64,000 nt of DNA from an uncultured Porphyromonas sp. (GTDB taxonomy: Bacteria > Bacteroidota > Bacteroidia > Bacteroidales > Porphyromonadaceae). Position 1 is the first letter of the stretch, and every line of letters starts with the position of its first letter. Made by a program: the position numbers and the translations under genes. This document shows positions 61,781 through 64,000 of the stretch, one piece after another. The stretch is from the NCBI RefSeq assembly GCF_938023125.1, contig NZ_CALHDW010000017.1, forward strand, positions 248,001 through 312,000, read 5' to 3'. The notes beneath the pieces are model-generated. The model saw only the letters and a program-made list of their open reading frames with translations, was not told where the DNA came from and did no database searches.

Positions 61781-61854
61781 CGCTCCCTCTTGGGCTTGAA
61801 CCAAGGACCCCCTGATTAACAGTCAGATGCTCTAACCAACTGAGCTAAGGAAGC
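61781..61854 (-). tRNA. tRNA-Asn (GTT)
   Basis: The 74-nt cloverleaf on the minus strand has acceptor GCTTCCT paired with AGGGAGC and discriminator G. The D arm is AGCTCAGTTGGTTAGAGC. Anticodon stem CTGA/TCAG encloses a GTT anticodon, and the T arm has TTGGTTCAAGCCCAA. No CCA is encoded. It is a single transcription unit. Confidence 0.97.
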
Positions 61855-61869
61855 TCTCTTTTCCGACTG

Positions 61870-61877
61870 CAAAGGTA
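61870..61877 (-). promoter_or_regulatory. -7 box for tRNA-Asn
   Basis: TACCTTTG on the minus strand, 15 bases before the mature tRNA 5' end. The primary transcript therefore needs very little 5' trimming. Confidence 0.7.
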
Positions 61878-62013
61878 GTATAAAATCCCAAACTAACAAC
61901 ACTTTGCCCTAAATAATTTACCTACATCTTGCGAAGAGGGTAATCTAGATTTGCTATCAAACTGAGAAAGAAGAGTTTAATCAAAGCTAAAGAGAAAAAG
62001 GGAAGTAGGCTTT

Positions 62014-63555
62014 TCACACCGCTCCCCACGAGGCACGATCTAGATTGCGATAGAGGATTGCCTCTCGGATATGCTCCGCAGCAATGGTTTCACTTCCTGC
62101 CAAGTCCGCAATAGTACGCGCCACCTTAAGAATACGATCATAGGCACGTGCCGAGAGTCCAAAACGCTCCATTGCCTTTTTAAGAAGCTGCATTCCCTCC
62201 TCGTCGGGGCGAGCAAAACGCTGCGTCAAGGGGGCGGTCATCTGAGCATTGCAGTGCACATGGGGGAAGTCGGCAAAGCGAGCCGTCTGTCTCGCACGCG
62301 CAGCTATTACACGCGAACGGATAAGAGAAGAGGGCTCTGCCGGGGTGGATTTGGAAATTTCTTCAAAAGGAACAGGGGCAATTTCTATCTGAATGTCAAT
62401 ACGATCCATCAGGGGACCCGATACCTTCGACAAGTATTTTTGCACCGAACCCGGAGGACAAACACACTCTCTTGTAGGATGATTATAGTAGCCACAAGGG
62501 CAGGGATTCATTGCTGCAACCAGCATAAAAGAGGCGGGATAATCCACCGTGGCCTTAGCTCTGGAGACCGTGATAGTTCGCTCCTCCATGGGCTGCCTCA
62601 TGAGCTCTAAAACACTCCGATTAAACTCGGCCAGCTCATCTAGAAATAAAACACCATTATGCGCCAAACTAATCTCTCCGGGGCGAGGCGAAGTGCCGCC
62701 GCCCACAAGAGCAGGCATCGAGATACTGTGGTGTGGGGCTCGGAAAGGGCGAGCCGTCATAAGGGTTGTATTGTGAGCCAACTTGCCTGCCACCGAATAA
62801 ATCTTGGTGGTCTCGAGCGACTCTCCCAACGTGAATGGGGGCAAAATGCCGGGCACTCGCTTTGCCATCATGGACTTCCCCGAGCCGGGCGCCCCCACCA
62901 TCAGGATATTATGCCCGCCGGCAGCCGCCACCTCCATGGCTCGTTTTACGTTCTCTTGCCCTTTTACATCGGCAAAGTCGTGTACATAATACTCTCGATG
63001 CGCCTCAAACTCTGCCCTTGTATCCACCTGTACAAGATCCAATTCGCCCGTCCCCTCGAGGAAGTGTACCACATCTATAAGGGTATCAGCGGCAAAGACT
63101 TTCAGATTATTCACCACGGCTGCTTCGCGTGCATTCTCCCGCGGCACAATAAGACCTTCGAAGCCCAATTCCCGTGCTTTTATGGCAATGGGTAGGGCAC
63201 CCTTTACCGGACGAATGGCACCATCAAGAGACAACTCACCCACCATCACGTAGCGATCGAGGCAAGTACTCGAGAAATATTGGCACGCCCCTATCAAACC
63301 TATCGCAATGGGGAGGTCATAGGCAGTGCCCTCTTTTTTGAGATCTCCGGGACTTAAATTGATTACACTTCGGAAGCCATGCAGTCGGTAGCCCGAGTAC
63401 TCGGCAGCCGTCTCAATGCGTTGGTAACTCTCCTTTACGGAGGTATCGGGCAGTCCTACAAGGGTAACAGCTGCCCCCGGCTCTACATTCACCTCCACCG
63501 TTACGAGGTGAGCATCTACACTAACAAGGGCTGCGGTATAGGTTTTGACAAGCAT
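62014..63555 (-). CDS. comM: YifB/ComM-like Mg-chelatase-family AAA+ ATPase
   Basis: The 513-residue protein has an N-terminal Lon-protease-like domain (about 1-170, TVEVNVEPGAAVTLVGLPDT; INLSPGDLKKEGTAYDLPIA). The AAA+ core has Walker A GAPGSGKSMMAKRVPGI and Walker B FLDELAEFNRSVLELMRQP. A cysteine motif CPCGYYNHPTRECVCPPG and a C-terminal sensor domain (LSARAYDRILKVARTIADL) follow. ComM is a hexameric helicase that promotes branch migration during natural transformation, so this gene may mark DNA uptake ability. It lies 14 bases downstream of the thioredoxin-like gene. Confidence 0.93.
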   Translation of the reverse strand: MLVKTYTAALVSVDAHLVTVEVNVEPGAAVTLVGLPDTSVKESYQRIETAAEYSGYRLHGFRSVINLSPGDLKKEGTAYDLPIAIGLIGACQYFSSTCLDRYVMVGELSLDGAIRPVKGALPIAIKARELGFEGLIVPRENAREAAVVNNLKVFAADTLIDVVHFLEGTGELDLVQVDTRAEFEAHREYYVHDFADVKGQENVKRAMEVAAAGGHNILMVGAPGSGKSMMAKRVPGILPPFTLGESLETTKIYSVAGKLAHNTTLMTARPFRAPHHSISMPALVGGGTSPRPGEISLAHNGVLFLDELAEFNRSVLELMRQPMEERTITVSRAKATVDYPASFMLVAAMNPCPCGYYNHPTRECVCPPGSVQKYLSKVSGPLMDRIDIQIEIAPVPFEEISKSTPAEPSSLIRSRVIAARARQTARFADFPHVHCNAQMTAPLTQRFARPDEEGMQLLKKAMERFGLSARAYDRILKVARTIADLAGSETIAAEHIREAILYRNLDRASWGAV

Positions 63556-63569
63556 GGCAATCTCTTATC

Positions 63570-64000
63570 TCAAGGCAAAGAACTCAGAGTTTTCAGCAAA
63601 ACAGAAAAATCCTCTCCCCAAGCCACGACTATATCACGCTCATCCACCACCAGATAGTAGGGGAAGGCGGTAATCCCCATTTGATCCGAAAAATAGAGAA
63701 TACTACCTGCCGAGGATTTAATCGCATAGTAATTGGGTAAAGCGCCCTGCCCCGAAGCGAGGGAAGCGCCTTGCGCCTTGGGAGCGAGGCTATAGCTCAG
63801 GAAAATAAATCGATTCGCCTTTTTCTTCTGTACCTCTCTGATCTCTTTTGCATAGGGCGATGGGCCTGCCGTTGACAAGAGCTCCACAACGGCGTAGCGG
63901 AATGCCGAGTCCGGTCGGGAGGTGAAGCGGCTCCGGAGAGAGTCCGGCATGGGCAAAAGAGACCAATCAATCCACCTTCCTTTCTCTCCTATGGCAGACC
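63570..64000 (-). CDS. Thioredoxin-like fold protein, C-terminal part (cut by window edge)
   Basis: The open frame continues past base 64000, so the start is not seen. The visible C-terminal 142 residues contain FRYAVVELLSTAG and VQKKKANRFIFLSYS. The segment YFSDQMGITAFPYYLVVDER then DIVVAWGEDF has the cis-Pro and beta-strand pattern of the second half of a TlpA/thioredoxin-like domain. No CxxC is visible in this part. A redox or structural role in the periplasm is possible. It ends 14 bases before comM and is probably co-transcribed. Confidence 0.6.
   Translation of the reverse strand, partial: SAIGEKGRWIDWSLLPMPDSLRSRFTSRPDSAFRYAVVELLSTAGPSPYAKEIREVQKKKANRFIFLSYSLAPKAQGASLASGQGALPNYYAIKSSAGSILYFSDQMGITAFPYYLVVDERDIVVAWGEDFSVLLKTLSSLP

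Overview
The window looks like chromosome of a Porphyromonas-type Bacteroidales bacterium, close to but apparently distinct from P. gingivalis. The evidence is a RagA-like SusC/SusD pair, an S46 dipeptidyl peptidase of the DPP11 type, a PrtT-like C10 cysteine peptidase, a type IX secretion C-terminal domain, Ptk1/Php1/Wza capsule control genes, tryptophanase, several Bacteroidetes-only DUF families (DUF4271, DUF3256, DUF4301, DUF2027) and repeated TAnnTTTG (-7) promoter boxes. The gene set fits an asaccharolytic, peptide-fermenting, indole-producing anaerobe. I see no phage, insertion sequence, CRISPR array or rRNA.

Layout. 1-1.3 kb: start of hemD, DUF4271 membrane protein, tRNA-Phe. 1.3-5 kb: hflX behind a TonB-dependent receptor. 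5.3-9.5 kb: wza-like / ptk1 / php1 capsule operon (transcribed leftward), closed by a clear terminator. 9.7-12.6 kb: LysE / YeiH / AI-2E transporter operon. 12.7-15.1 kb: SDR plus acyl-CoA synthetase-like pair. 15.1-18.1 kb: two leucine-rich-repeat surface proteins, one a lipoprotein and one with a T9SS sorting domain. 18.3 kb: tRNA-Glu. 18.7-20.8 kb: C10 peptidase lipoprotein plus a lipoprotein of unknown function. 21.1-25 kb: EamA transporter, EEP-family protein and two rhomboids behind lptD (25.1-28.1 kb). 28.2-29.9 kb: coiled-coil membrane protein and DUF3256 protein. 30.1-34.9 kb: SusD/SusC. 35.4-40.6 kb: lpxH, Fe-S assembly protein, DPP11, CYTH and DUF2027-Smr. 40.8 kb: tnaA.

From 42.7 kb transcription turns rightward: dnaX, pepC, vanW-like, then a run of twelve closely packed genes (47.2-61.05 kb): DUF4301, aminopeptidase P, gamma-carbonic anhydrase-like protein, transaldolase-like protein, NamZ-like muramidase and seven cobalamin genes (cobJ-cobH fusion, cbiET, cbiA, pduO-type adenosyltransferase, cbiP, cobD, cbiB). 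Many of these overlap by ATGA. The end is leftward again: TM2 protein, tRNA-Asn, comM and a thioredoxin-like gene cut by the right edge.

The genes suggest one nutritional strategy: surface and periplasmic peptidases (C10, DPP11, PepC, aminopeptidase P) make small peptides, SusC/SusD imports oligomers, tryptophanase degrades Trp, and part of the B12 pathway is encoded.

The most unusual signal is an apparently undescribed family of ~80-bp intergenic elements. Five copies (5070-5149, 20945-21024, 36212-36291, 46775-46854, 61049-61129) share length, end motifs and an internal ~20-bp spacing of GGGCAGAAA-like units. Each sits just past the 3' end of a transcription unit. Two of them align over 80 bp without a gap.
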